Positions 1 through 7,766 of a DNA stretch of 53,569 nucleotides are shown piece after piece. Both the position numbers and the translations under genes were made by a program. The notes beneath the pieces are model-generated. The model saw nothing but the letters and a program-made list of their open reading frames with translations. It made no database searches and was not told the origin of the DNA. Origin of the DNA: Facklamia hominis CCUG 36813 (GTDB lineage: Bacteria > Bacillota > Bacilli > Lactobacillales > Aerococcaceae); assembly GCF_000301035.1 (NCBI RefSeq), contig NZ_JH932292.1, positions 1,524,848-1,578,416 of the forward strand. The letters are read 5' to 3'. How positions within the stretch are numbered: the first letter of the stretch is position 1; the number at the start of each line of letters is the position of its first letter.

Positions 1-3
1 CTT

Positions 4-125
4 GAGAGTACTAAAAATGGTCGAAATTGTAACTCTTGTAGCGTTGAGAGTACTAAAAAGGGTCGAAATTGTAACACTGATTGAGTTGAGAGTACCAAAA
101 TCAGCTGAGACTGTAACGCTTACCA
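4..125 (+). repeat. 42-bp tandem repeat array A (3 copies, window edge)
   Basis: Three units begin with GAGAGTAC at 4, 46 and 88, exactly 42 bp apart. Each carries the core GAGAGTACTAAA near its start and TTGTAAC(A/T)CT near its middle. The third unit is degenerate (AACGCT instead of AACTCT) and marks the end of the array. The array probably continues to the left of the window. It has the same unit and orientation as the arrays at 44463 and 52943. It lies upstream of the DUF59 gene, and no coding function is evident. Confidence 0.9.
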
Positions 126-277
126 GCTAGCAAGCCAGCCCCCCCTTGCAACTCACTTCATCAACTCTAATCAATCTCCTCCATTTATTAAATATCCAAA
201 TCAACCGCCCCTTAGGCTTATGGTAGGATAGACTTAGTATGTTAAAATGACTTGTTTTCAATGAAAGGGTGGGGAAA

Positions 278-754
278 ATGAAGGGGTTCAAGGAATTAAA
301 GGATGCCGATCAAGGGATGCACCAGTCCATGCAAGATCGGCTAAATCAGCAGTTGGCTGCCAATCAAGACCAAAATGAAGCCTATGCTGCCGCTACTCAT
401 AGTCCTGCCTTTGACCAGAAGGAGGCCTTTAAGCCGCTGCAAGAAGTGGACCCCAGCCTCTATGAACAAGTCTTGGCGGCTTGTCAAAAAGTGGAAGACC
501 CTGAGCTAGGGCTGGACCTTTATAATCTAGGATTGATCTATGACTTGCTCTATGATGGTCGGGGGAATCTATGGATTAAGATGACCCTCACCATGCCGGG
601 CTGTCCCTTGGCAGATGTGATCTTTGACGACTTGAGCCGAGCGCAAAAAGAAATTCCAGCCATCAAAGAAGTTAAGATTGAACTGGTCTGGTCGCCAGCT
701 TGGCATCCGGAACGCTTGTCGCGCTACGCCCGGATGGCACTGGGATTCATGTAA
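278..754 (+). CDS. DUF59/MIP18-family iron-sulfur assembly-like protein
   Basis: This 158-residue protein has a MIP18/DUF59 domain at about residues 62-150, with the family hallmarks DPELGLDLYNLGLIYD and MTLTMPGCP (Cys109). Members such as SufT and PaaD help mature Fe-S proteins. Residues 1-60 form a polar, probably disordered extension. The ATG at 278 is preferred over the in-frame GTG at 269 because AGGGTGGGG lies just upstream of the ATG. It heads an operon whose next genes encode Fe-S proteins of the HgdC/HgdB type, so a role in their maturation is a reasonable inference. About 100 bp of its N-terminal coding region recurs as a relic at 18455-18553. Confidence 0.85.
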   Translation: MKGFKELKDADQGMHQSMQDRLNQQLAANQDQNEAYAAATHSPAFDQKEAFKPLQEVDPSLYEQVLAACQKVEDPELGLDLYNLGLIYDLLYDGRGNLWIKMTLTMPGCPLADVIFDDLSRAQKEIPAIKEVKIELVWSPAWHPERLSRYARMALGFM

Positions 755-765
755 GGAGGAAGGAC

Positions 766-1521
766 ATGTATAATATCGGGATTGATATCGGGTCGACCGC
801 TTCCAAGGTGGCGGTCTTGAGCCCGGATAAGGAAACCGTGGTCACGCAACGGGTGATACCCTCAGGTTGGAACATGCGGGAAACTTCGGAGAATATTCGC
901 CATTGGTTGGATCAAGAAGGATACCTGAATGACGCGACTGTTGTTGCTACAGGTTACGGACGCATCTCGGTGCCTTTTGCAGACCGAACGGTCACGGAGA
1001 TTACCTGTCATGCTCGAGGGGCGGCCTTCTTATCTGGTGAGACCTTGAATATTATTGATATTGGCGGTCAAGACACCAAGTTCATCCTCATGAAAAATGG
1101 CATTGTCAATGACTTCCTGATGAATGATAAGTGTGCAGCCGGGACCGGACGCTTTGTGGAAGTGATGGCCAACCGGCTCGGCTTGACCCTGCAGGAGATG
1201 TTTGATGCGGCGAGTCGAGGATCCAAGGAGATCTCCCTATCCTCGGTCTGTACGGTGTTTGCGGAATCGGAAGTGATCTCCTTGATGGGGCAAGGACGGG
1301 ACCAGGATGATATAGCTGCGGCGGTGATCAATTCAATCTGTTCCAAGGTAGCCGGCCTAGTTAAACGTAAACGGACCTTTGGTGGTTACTTCCTGACCGG
1401 CGGCTTTGCGGGGAATCCACTGATCTTAGAAAAATTATCGGAACGCTTGGGGTCGCCAGTGATCTCGGATCCTGATGGACGCTTTGCTGGAGCCATTGGG
1501 GCTGCGAGGGAAGCCAAATGA
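766..1521 (+). CDS. 2-hydroxyacyl-CoA dehydratase activator-like ATPase (BadF/BadG/HgdC family)
   Basis: This 251-residue member of the ASKHA ATPase superfamily has the phosphate-binding motif IGIDIGSTASKVAV at residues 4-17 and DIGGQDTKF at 98-106. Two cysteines, Cys123 in DKCAAGTGRF and Cys162 in SSVCTVFAESE, match the pair that holds the bridging [4Fe-4S] cluster of the HgdC homodimer. Such proteins use ATP to fire low-potential electrons into a partner Fe-S enzyme. The ATG at 766 is chosen because GTAAGGAGGAAGGAC precedes it; extending to 700 would overlap the DUF59 gene. The stop overlaps the next start (ATGA), so translation is probably coupled. Family assignment is firm, but the partner's substrate is unknown. 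Confidence 0.93.
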   Translation: MYNIGIDIGSTASKVAVLSPDKETVVTQRVIPSGWNMRETSENIRHWLDQEGYLNDATVVATGYGRISVPFADRTVTEITCHARGAAFLSGETLNIIDIGGQDTKFILMKNGIVNDFLMNDKCAAGTGRFVEVMANRLGLTLQEMFDAASRGSKEISLSSVCTVFAESEVISLMGQGRDQDDIAAAVINSICSKVAGLVKRKRTFGGYFLTGGFAGNPLILEKLSERLGSPVISDPDGRFAGAIGAAREAK

Positions 1522-2330
1522 CCTTGCTAGAAGATCTCGAGATCATCCGTCGTCAGGGATTTATTGAAGCGATGAACCGAGCTAGTCGACAAACCATCGT
1601 GGCAATCTTTGGTCGGGTGCCCTGGGAAGTCTTCTATGCTTTTGACATCTTACCCATTCGTGCCTATGCGGCGGATGCACATGTCATTGAAGAGCGACAG
1701 GGCTATTGCACCATGCTGGACGCAACTATCGAGTACTACCGCTTGAACAAGTGCCCCTATATGCACTTTGCTAAGGCCTATATGGTGGATGACTTTTGTC
1801 CCTTGCGCTTGGAGGCCTTGACCCAAAACTTGAGTCCGGTCTATATCTATCGTGATCTTGACGGACTGATCCACCTCTTAGAGGAAAAAACTCAGCAGAG
1901 CCTGGATCTAGTTAAGCTAGAGGCCGTGGTCCAACAATCCCAGGCGATTTCTCAAGCCTATCTAGCCTTAAATCAAGCAGACTTGGAGCCGTCCATCATT
2001 AATCAAGCCCATTACCAGGCTCAATTTATTTTTGATTTGGACCAACGGCTAGCCTTTTTGCAAGACTTGATGACCGATCAAGTAGTCAGTCATCCCATGG
2101 TGGCGACGAACCAGTTGGCTGGCATTCAAGAACATCTAGCAGACCAAGTCCAGCTAGTAGGTTGGGGTTGTGAAGAGGAAAGGCATCTGATCAGTGACCA
2201 ATCCGGGCTGGCCTTTTTGAAGGAGAAATACCAATCTCAGCAAAAGAAAATCGACTATCAACCCTGCGGCTGTCCCTTCAATGAGGGGGCTAAGCAGTTA
2301 ACTTATGAGGGGGAGCAATCATGCAAGTAA
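1518..2330 (+). CDS. Short, divergent 2-hydroxyacyl-CoA dehydratase-type subunit
   Basis: This 270-residue protein looks like a shortened paralogue of the 426-residue subunit encoded next. By eye, its VAIFGRVPWEVFYAFDILPI aligns with the partner's GTYCAHIPNDLIYAAGALPI, so the first cluster cysteine is a glycine here. Later cysteines remain in RQGYCTML, LNKCPYMHF and DDFCPLRLE. HgdA/HgdB-type subunits are usually near 380-430 residues, so the C-terminal half is largely missing, although the frame is open and a Cys-rich tail (PCGCPF, EQSCK) is present. It overlaps both neighbours by a few bases, as expected for a coupled operon. It may be a structural partner with a reduced or altered cluster. 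Confidence 0.75.
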   Translation: MTLLEDLEIIRRQGFIEAMNRASRQTIVAIFGRVPWEVFYAFDILPIRAYAADAHVIEERQGYCTMLDATIEYYRLNKCPYMHFAKAYMVDDFCPLRLEALTQNLSPVYIYRDLDGLIHLLEEKTQQSLDLVKLEAVVQQSQAISQAYLALNQADLEPSIINQAHYQAQFIFDLDQRLAFLQDLMTDQVVSHPMVATNQLAGIQEHLADQVQLVGWGCEEERHLISDQSGLAFLKEKYQSQQKKIDYQPCGCPFNEGAKQLTYEGEQSCK

Positions 2331-3601
2331 AGGATCCATTAAATGTCTGGACCCAAATGTATATCGATCTAGAAGATCCAGACTTATTAGCTAAAGAATT
2401 ACCGGATAACTATCGAAAATACTTTAAAGCAGATGAAGACCGTCCTGAAATGATGAAATACTTTGATGCCATTATGGCTGAGTTCGGTGCTTCCTTACTG
2501 CAGCGAATGATGGACTTCCGGATTAAAGGGGGCAAGGTGGTCGGAACCTATTGTGCCCATATCCCGAATGACTTGATCTATGCGGCGGGTGCCTTGCCGA
2601 TTGGTCTTTGTTCAGCCAGTACGACCTTTGCCCAGATGGGTGAGCAATTTATGCCGGTTAATACCTGCCCATTAGTCAAGGCTTCTTTAGGGGCGCGTCT
2701 AACTCACTCCTGTCCCTATGCGGCTTCAGCCGATTTATTGATCGGAGAGACTTCCTGCGACGCAAAGACCAAGGCTTGGCCGATTATGCAAGAAGAAGCA
2801 GATATGTTCGTTCTGCAACTTCCTAACCGTAAGACGGCTGAAGATTTTGCTAAGTTTAAGGCAGAGTTATATAAAATGATCGAGGCCTTGGAAGAGCTCA
2901 CCGGTAACCAAATCACCGCTGAGTCCTTAGCGGAAGCCATCCACTATCTGAATGAACAAAAGAAAGCTATTCACAGGATGTGGTCCTACCGTAAACGCGA
3001 TCAGATTCCTATTTCGGGTAAGGACTGCTTGATCGTTCAACAATGTGCGGCCTATGTAACCCCTTTGCAGTATATCGACCTCGTCAATCGCCTTTGTGAT
3101 GAGTTAGACCAACGGATTGTAGAAGGACGGACGCTAACCACTAAGGATACCCCACGGATTATGTTGTCGGGGTCACCGATTGGTTTGCAGGCTTGGCATA
3201 TTAATTCGATTATCGAAGCTTGTGGAGGGATGGTTGTGGCTGAAGAGACCTGTGGCAGTCTGCGTTTGTATGAACGTCTGGTTGCTGAAGAAGGGGCTAG
3301 CCTGGATGAGATGCTGGATGCCATAACGGCCAAGTATTTTGGGGGCATCCATTGTGCCTGCTTTACCCCGAATCCAGGTCGAATTGAAGACTTAAGACGC
3401 CTGCGCCAGGACTACAAGGTGGATGGTCTGATCGATATTCACCTCAAGTTTTGCCAGATTTTTGATGTGGAACACTACTTTATTGAAAAAGAAATGACCA
3501 AGGACGGTTTACCTTGCATTGGCTTGGAAGTCGATTATGGGGACGATGCTTCGGGACAACTACTGACCCGACTTGAAGCCTTTTTGGAGATGATTGCCTA
3601 A
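2321..3601 (+). CDS. 2-hydroxyacyl-CoA dehydratase subunit D / double-cubane-cluster-type protein
   Basis: This 426-residue protein belongs to the HgdB/FldC/YjiM family. The N-terminal half has the ordered cysteines of the family: Cys78 (GTYCAHIP), Cys97 (GLCSAS), Cys116 (NTCPLVKAS), Cys131 (HSCPYA) and Cys146 (GETSCDAKTK). More cysteines occur in the C-terminal half (HCACFTPNP, KFCQIF). The VNTCPLVKAS and GETSCDAKTKAW segments resemble YjiM-like proteins and the double-cubane [8Fe-9S] reductases rather than classical dehydratases. It is presumably activated by the ATPase encoded at 766. The substrate is not identifiable. The neighbouring cysteine biosynthesis genes suggest a sulfur-related reduction or dehydration, which is inference. 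Confidence 0.88.
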   Translation: MQVKDPLNVWTQMYIDLEDPDLLAKELPDNYRKYFKADEDRPEMMKYFDAIMAEFGASLLQRMMDFRIKGGKVVGTYCAHIPNDLIYAAGALPIGLCSASTTFAQMGEQFMPVNTCPLVKASLGARLTHSCPYAASADLLIGETSCDAKTKAWPIMQEEADMFVLQLPNRKTAEDFAKFKAELYKMIEALEELTGNQITAESLAEAIHYLNEQKKAIHRMWSYRKRDQIPISGKDCLIVQQCAAYVTPLQYIDLVNRLCDELDQRIVEGRTLTTKDTPRIMLSGSPIGLQAWHINSIIEACGGMVVAEETCGSLRLYERLVAEEGASLDEMLDAITAKYFGGIHCACFTPNPGRIEDLRRLRQDYKVDGLIDIHLKFCQIFDVEHYFIEKEMTKDGLPCIGLEVDYGDDASGQLLTRLEAFLEMIA

Positions 3602-3837
3602 TGGAAACGAACTATCTAGTGCTCTTTAGCAATGTCAATGATGGGATGGCACTCTATCAAGCCATGCAGGAGGCCGGAATGGCTTGTAGCGTATCCTTTT
3701 CCCCTAAGAAAGTGGAAGCAGTCTGTGGGATTACCGTTCGCTTTCAAGGGGCGGACCAGGTAAGCGCCGTTTATGATCTGGCTCAATCTAAGGATATTGT
3801 CATTAAAGAAATTATTGAAGATGAAGGGGACGCTTAG
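3601..3837 (+). CDS. DUF3343 small protein (putative Se/S carrier-like)
   Basis: This 78-residue protein has the DUF3343 layout: a beta-strand start (YLVLFSNVNDGMALYQAM), a short Cys-containing stretch (MACSVSFSPKKV) and VCGITVRF, with Cys28 and Cys42 as the only cysteines. DUF3343 is annotated as a putative Se/S carrier-like family and is often found near Fe-S or selenium/sulfur genes. Its ATG overlaps the stop of the previous gene (TAATG), so it belongs to the same operon. The stop codon sits in the loop of the operon's terminator hairpin. Confidence 0.82.
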   Translation: METNYLVLFSNVNDGMALYQAMQEAGMACSVSFSPKKVEAVCGITVRFQGADQVSAVYDLAQSKDIVIKEIIEDEGDA

Positions 3838-3849
3838 GCGTCCTTTTTT
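3828..3849 (+). terminator. Intrinsic terminator of the HgdC/HgdB-like operon
   Basis: GGACGC, a 4-nt loop and GCGTCC are followed by six T. The stop codon of the DUF3343 gene is inside the hairpin. Confidence 0.8.
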
Positions 3850-3893
3850 GGTGGGGGATTAGATGGGATCGGTTGGAGGATTTTATCGAGCTG

Positions 3894-3922
3894 CTGGCAT
3901 CTGCTTGACGGGTGCCAGTTTT
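3894..3922 (+). terminator. Second terminator-like hairpin
   Basis: CTGGCATC pairs with GGTGCCAG (one T-G wobble) around a 9-nt loop, followed by TTTTCTTTTT. It backs up the terminator 45 bp upstream. No gene lies between them, so it may be left from a lost gene or serve as tandem termination. Confidence 0.55.
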
Positions 3923-4029
3923 CTTTTTGAAACAATTATTAGTTTTTTTGATGCGCCTTGATCCTTGATTAGCGCTTATTTGGTCAAGAAGGGTCGGTAA
4001 AAAGCGGGTTATTTATCAAAGATCTTAAT

Positions 4030-4058
4030 TTGAAGCGGGGGACTAGACATTCTAAAAT
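4030..4058 (+). promoter_or_regulatory. Sigma-A-type promoter for cysteine synthase gene
   Basis: TTGAAG (-35), a 17-bp spacer and TAAAAT (-10) lie 36 bp before the GTG start. The heptamer GGACTAG occurs twice (from 4040 and again just after the -10 box), which could be a regulator site. Strength and regulation are untested. Confidence 0.5.
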
Positions 4059-4093
4059 GAATAGGACTAGTGTCTTAGAAAGGATGGGATAGT

Positions 4094-5026
4094 GTGCGGG
4101 TGGATTCGGTCTTAGACCTAATTGGAAATACCCCCTTGTTGAAGTTAAATCACTTGTTCAGGGAGGATCAAGCAAAGGTCTATCTAAAGTTGGAGATGTA
4201 TAATATTGCGGGTTCGGTCAAAGACCGGGTAGCGCTTGGAATGATCGAGGCAGCGGAAGCATCGGGAGAATTGAAGCCGGGACAGACCATCTTAGAATGC
4301 ACTTCAGGTAATACTGGAGTGGGCTTGGCTATGGTGGGAGCTTTAAAGGGCTATCCGGTAAAAATTGTGATGTCTGAAAAGGCTAGCCGAGAACGGCGGC
4401 AATTGATCTCAGCTTATGGCGGTCAGGTGATCTTGTCGTCCAGTCCAGGAGGGATTGCCGAGGACGTGGAACACTACCGACAAGTTGCCAAAGATAAAGG
4501 CTATTACTTTATCTCCCAATTCTGGAATCCAGCCAATCCTCAAGCTCATTATGATTCGACCGGTCCGGAGATTGTAAGGGACTTGGGACGGGTGCCGAAT
4601 GCCTTGATTGCTGGAGTGGGAACTGGTGGAACCTTGACGGGAACCGGGGCCTATTTGAAGGCGCAAGATTCTGCTTGCCAAGTCTTTGCCCTGGAGCCCA
4701 GTGAAGCGGCGGCTTTATTAGGACACCCTAGTGGTGATCACCAGATCTCAGGAATTGGGGCTTCGATCTTGCCGGGGATTATTGACCAAAGCCTCATTGA
4801 TCAAGAGTTGACCGTCGATACAGCGACTGCCATTGACTGGGTCAAACGCCTGGCGCAAGAAGAAGGGGTCTTTTTAGGGACATCTTCAGCGGCGGCAGTA
4901 GCAGCTGTCAACCAGGTGATCGATCGTTTTGAGCCAGACCAAAGCATTGTGGTGATTGCTCCCGACTCGGGAGAAAGGTATTTGTCGATGGAATTACTGG
5001 ATATCAATATTCAAGAAGCAGAATAG
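4094..5026 (+). CDS. cysK: Cysteine synthase / cystathionine beta-synthase family PLP enzyme
   Basis: This 310-residue fold-type II PLP enzyme has IGNTPLLKLNHL near the N-terminus, the PLP lysine Lys43 in AGSVKDRVA, the phosphate/substrate loop ECTSGNTGVGLA, the glycine-rich GVGTGGTLTGTG and SGERYLS near the end. It should make cysteine from O-acetylserine (or a related acceptor) and sulfide. The length is normal for CysK. The start is GTG at 4094, preceded by AAAGGATGGG. The next gene begins 14 bp later, so the two form an operon. CysK versus a CBS-like activity cannot be separated from sequence alone. Confidence 0.9.
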   Translation: MRVDSVLDLIGNTPLLKLNHLFREDQAKVYLKLEMYNIAGSVKDRVALGMIEAAEASGELKPGQTILECTSGNTGVGLAMVGALKGYPVKIVMSEKASRERRQLISAYGGQVILSSSPGGIAEDVEHYRQVAKDKGYYFISQFWNPANPQAHYDSTGPEIVRDLGRVPNALIAGVGTGGTLTGTGAYLKAQDSACQVFALEPSEAAALLGHPSGDHQISGIGASILPGIIDQSLIDQELTVDTATAIDWVKRLAQEEGVFLGTSSAAAVAAVNQVIDRFEPDQSIVVIAPDSGERYLSMELLDINIQEAE

Positions 5027-5039
5027 AAAGAGGGATTGT

Positions 5040-6188
5040 ATGAAAGATTTTTTAACACGCGCGATTCATGGGGGACGCTTAGAAGATACGAATTATCCGG
5101 GGCCGTCCTATCCGATTTATTTGTCATCAACCTTTAATCAAAAGGGGCTGGATGAGTTCGGAGAATTTATGTATTCCCGTTCAGGTAATCCTACCCGGTC
5201 CAACTTGGAAGAACAAGTGGCATCCTTAGAAGATTGCCAATATGTCTTAGCTACCGCTTCTGGAATGGCGGCGACCGCTATTGCTTTATCCTTCCTACAA
5301 GCTGGTGATAAGATCTTGATTAATTCCAATGTCTACGGTGGTACCTGGACTTATGTATCGGATTTTCTAAAGCAAAAGGGTATTGACTATGAGATCGTGA
5401 CCGACTTCAATCAATATGACTTTGATCAAGTGGATCCGGCTGTTAAGGCTGTTTTCATCGAGACCCCATCCAACCCCTTGGTTGAAGTGACGGACATTGC
5501 AGCGGTTAGCCAAGCAGCTAAAGCAAAAGGCTTAACGGTGATCGTGGATAATACTTTTATGACCGCCTACCTGCAAGAACCTCTCAAATTAGGGGCGGAT
5601 ATTGTGGTTTATTCTGCCACTAAATATTATGGCGGCCACTCTGACCTGATCGCTGGCTTGATCGCTTTAAATGATGAAGCACGCTACAATGACTTCAAAA
5701 AGCAACGGAAGCTCTATGGATCGCCTTTGGCACCTTTTGACTGCTTCTTATTGAGTCGCGGAATCAAAACCATGCCCCTGCGGATAGATCGTCAAGAAGC
5801 CAACACCAAAGAAGTGGTAGAATTCTTAAAAAACCATCCCGCTTGTGATCGGGTCTATTATACGGGCTTGGATCCAGAATCAAAGGCTTATGCGATTCAA
5901 ACTAAGCAAGCTAAGGGTTTTGGTTCCTTGATATCCTTCGAACTGAATGAAGGCTATGACCTGAATGCCTTCTTCAAGGCCTTACAAGTCTTTGATTTAG
6001 CGGTTTCTTTAGGTGGGGTGGAATCCTTGATCTGTCTTCCTGCCAATATGACCCATGAGGACTATGATCCAGAATTACTGGACCAAATCGGAATCAAAGC
6101 GAATCTGTTGCGGGTAGCGATTGGTATTGAAGGTGCCGAAGACTTGAAGGAAGACTTAAAACAAGCCTTTGAAGCATCTAAGAAATAG
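5040..6188 (+). CDS. Trans-sulfuration PLP enzyme (cystathionine gamma-lyase/gamma-synthase/beta-lyase family)
   Basis: This 382-residue Cys/Met-metabolism PLP enzyme has YSRSGNPTRSNLE (residues 45-57), ATASGMAATA, the FIETPSNPLVEV segment and the PLP lysine Lys195 in YSATKYYGGHSD. The start is the ATG at 5040, preceded by AAAGAGGG; an upstream in-frame ATG lies inside the cysteine synthase gene. Paired with CysK it would interconvert homocysteine/cystathionine and cysteine, or release H2S. Reaction direction is not clear from the motifs. This is the last gene with the higher GC content of the left segment. Confidence 0.9.
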   Translation: MKDFLTRAIHGGRLEDTNYPGPSYPIYLSSTFNQKGLDEFGEFMYSRSGNPTRSNLEEQVASLEDCQYVLATASGMAATAIALSFLQAGDKILINSNVYGGTWTYVSDFLKQKGIDYEIVTDFNQYDFDQVDPAVKAVFIETPSNPLVEVTDIAAVSQAAKAKGLTVIVDNTFMTAYLQEPLKLGADIVVYSATKYYGGHSDLIAGLIALNDEARYNDFKKQRKLYGSPLAPFDCFLLSRGIKTMPLRIDRQEANTKEVVEFLKNHPACDRVYYTGLDPESKAYAIQTKQAKGFGSLISFELNEGYDLNAFFKALQVFDLAVSLGGVESLICLPANMTHEDYDPELLDQIGIKANLLRVAIGIEGAEDLKEDLKQAFEASKK

Positions 6189-6271
6189 TTTTTATTATTA
6201 AATTTGTTAATCTTTCTAATCTACTCTGCTTTATATAACATTATTGAATCAATTATACAAGGATTAATATC

Positions 6272-6298
6272 AGTCCCACTAGAATGGGGCTCTTTTTT
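6272..6298 (+). terminator. Intrinsic terminator after the trans-sulfuration gene
   Basis: AGTCCCA and TGGGGCT form a 7-bp stem (one wobble) with a 6-nt loop, followed by CTTTTTT. Confidence 0.6.
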
Positions 6299-6618
6299 AT
6301 TAAATTAATTAATTTCTTAAGAGGACATAATGTAAAAGCTTACAACAAACTATTAAAAAATATCATAAATCTATTTATCAAATTATTAAATAGTCCTATT
6401 TATAAAGTGTTTTTAAAAGTAATAAAAAATAACCCTTATTACAATAGTTATAAATGGTCATTGATATTATAAATAAGTGGTTATATAAATTATTTATTTA
6501 AAACTATGATAATTCGACAAATTGAATGAGTTAATTGTAAGTGATAAATTATTACTGGTTTGTGGTCTGTCAACAGAAGTTGTTGGGCCTAATTAATAAA
6601 TATTGAGGAGGAAAATGT
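6299..6618. other. AT-rich intergenic region, left border of the sulfur island
   Basis: No credible gene is seen; the one open frame starts inside the terminator hairpin. A weak promoter candidate, TTGAAT-17-TAAATT, lies about 70 bp before the next gene. Base composition drops here from roughly balanced to strongly AT-rich and stays so to about 35.7 kb. No tRNA or integrase was found at the border. Confidence 0.5.
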
Positions 6619-7749
6619 TTGAGTAAGTATTACGATGACGCTTTAGAGTTTGCCAAAAAGTATATTGCGCCATATGCCGAGGAGATGGATGCGAAAGCTG
6701 AATTTCCAAAGGAAGTTTTCAAAAAATTGGGAGAGCATGGGTATATGGGGTTAATGGTGGAGGAAGAATATGGTGGACAAGGTAAAGGTGTTCAACAAAA
6801 TGTTGAAGTCTGTTTAGCTTTTGCACAGTATGCTCCTACCGTAGCTTTATGCTATATGATGCATAATAACGTTATGCCTAAATTCTATAATGCAAGCAAA
6901 GAAATCAAGGACAAGATCCTACCAGAAATTGTAAAGAATGGAAAATTTATTGCTGCTGCAGGAAGTGAGCCTAAGGGTGGTAATAACTCAAACTCTTCTG
7001 AAACAACTTATAAAGTTGTTGGGGACAAAGCGATCATAAATGGGTCAAAAACTTTAGTTACCATGGGTGGAAATGCAGACTATTATTCTGTTGTATGTAC
7101 AAATGAAGAGAATAATCAAGTGTCTTGGTTTATTGTGCCTAGTGATACTCCGGGGATTACTTTTGATACGAATGATTGGAATGGATTTGGTATGCGGGGT
7201 AATACAAGTTGCTCAATGTACCTGAAAGATGTCGAAGTAGACCTTCTTTATTTAATTGCACATGCCGATACGATCAACAAGAGAGACATTCAAATTGGAG
7301 ATAATTCTTTCATTATGGGGATTGCTTGTGCTAACGCAGGGGTTACCTTTGGCGTTTGTCGAAATGCGATTGAACATATTAAGAGTCGTGTTTATCCAGA
7401 TGGTAAAAAGATGATTGATTTTGATACTATAAAACTACACGTGTCGAAAGTCTATACCTTGGCTCAAGCAACAAAGTCGCTATGTTTAGAAGCAGGTAGA
7501 GCAACTGATGCCAATGAAGAAGACCAAGATGAAAAATGTGTCGCTGCTAGATTAATGGCTACTGAAGCAAGTATGGAAGCAGCTAAACTCGGGATGAGAA
7601 TAGGTGGAGGAAGAGCCTACAATAATAAAGGCAGCATGACAAGATGGCTCAGAGATTCCTATGCTGGCCAAGTGATGGCACCAAGTGTGGATGCACTCTC
7701 ATTGACTTTAGGTAAAAATATTACTAACAAAGATATTGAAATAAAATAG
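6619..7749 (+). CDS. Acyl-CoA dehydrogenase-superfamily flavoprotein, non-canonical (DszC/SfnB-like context)
   Basis: This 376-residue protein has the acyl-CoA dehydrogenase layout: helical N-domain (1-112), beta domain with AAAGSEPKGG and WNGFGMRGNTS, and helical C-domain. The C-terminal region where canonical members carry the catalytic glutamate (YEGT) reads RDSYAGQVMAPS (from residue 345), so that base is missing. It is followed by a signal-less PBP-fold protein and an SsuABC-like transporter. Superfamily members such as DszC and SfnB act as flavin-dependent oxidoreductases in organosulfur use, and a similar role is inferred here. Translation starts at TTG 6619, 7 nt after GAGGAGG; the ATG at 6615 opens only a three-codon frame. 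A paralogue lies at 16180. Confidence 0.85.
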   Translation: MSKYYDDALEFAKKYIAPYAEEMDAKAEFPKEVFKKLGEHGYMGLMVEEEYGGQGKGVQQNVEVCLAFAQYAPTVALCYMMHNNVMPKFYNASKEIKDKILPEIVKNGKFIAAAGSEPKGGNNSNSSETTYKVVGDKAIINGSKTLVTMGGNADYYSVVCTNEENNQVSWFIVPSDTPGITFDTNDWNGFGMRGNTSCSMYLKDVEVDLLYLIAHADTINKRDIQIGDNSFIMGIACANAGVTFGVCRNAIEHIKSRVYPDGKKMIDFDTIKLHVSKVYTLAQATKSLCLEAGRATDANEEDQDEKCVAARLMATEASMEAAKLGMRIGGGRAYNNKGSMTRWLRDSYAGQVMAPSVDALSLTLGKNITNKDIEIK

Positions 7750-7766
7750 TTTAAGGAGCGGATTAA

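Noticed and set aside
700-765. Upstream extension of the HgdC-like ATPase
   Set aside because: It overlaps the DUF59 gene; the ATG at 766 has an excellent ribosome binding site and gives the normal family N-terminus.
6284-6472. Small lysine/isoleucine-rich open frame
   Set aside because: It starts inside a terminator hairpin, has no ribosome binding site and reflects AT-rich intergenic DNA.
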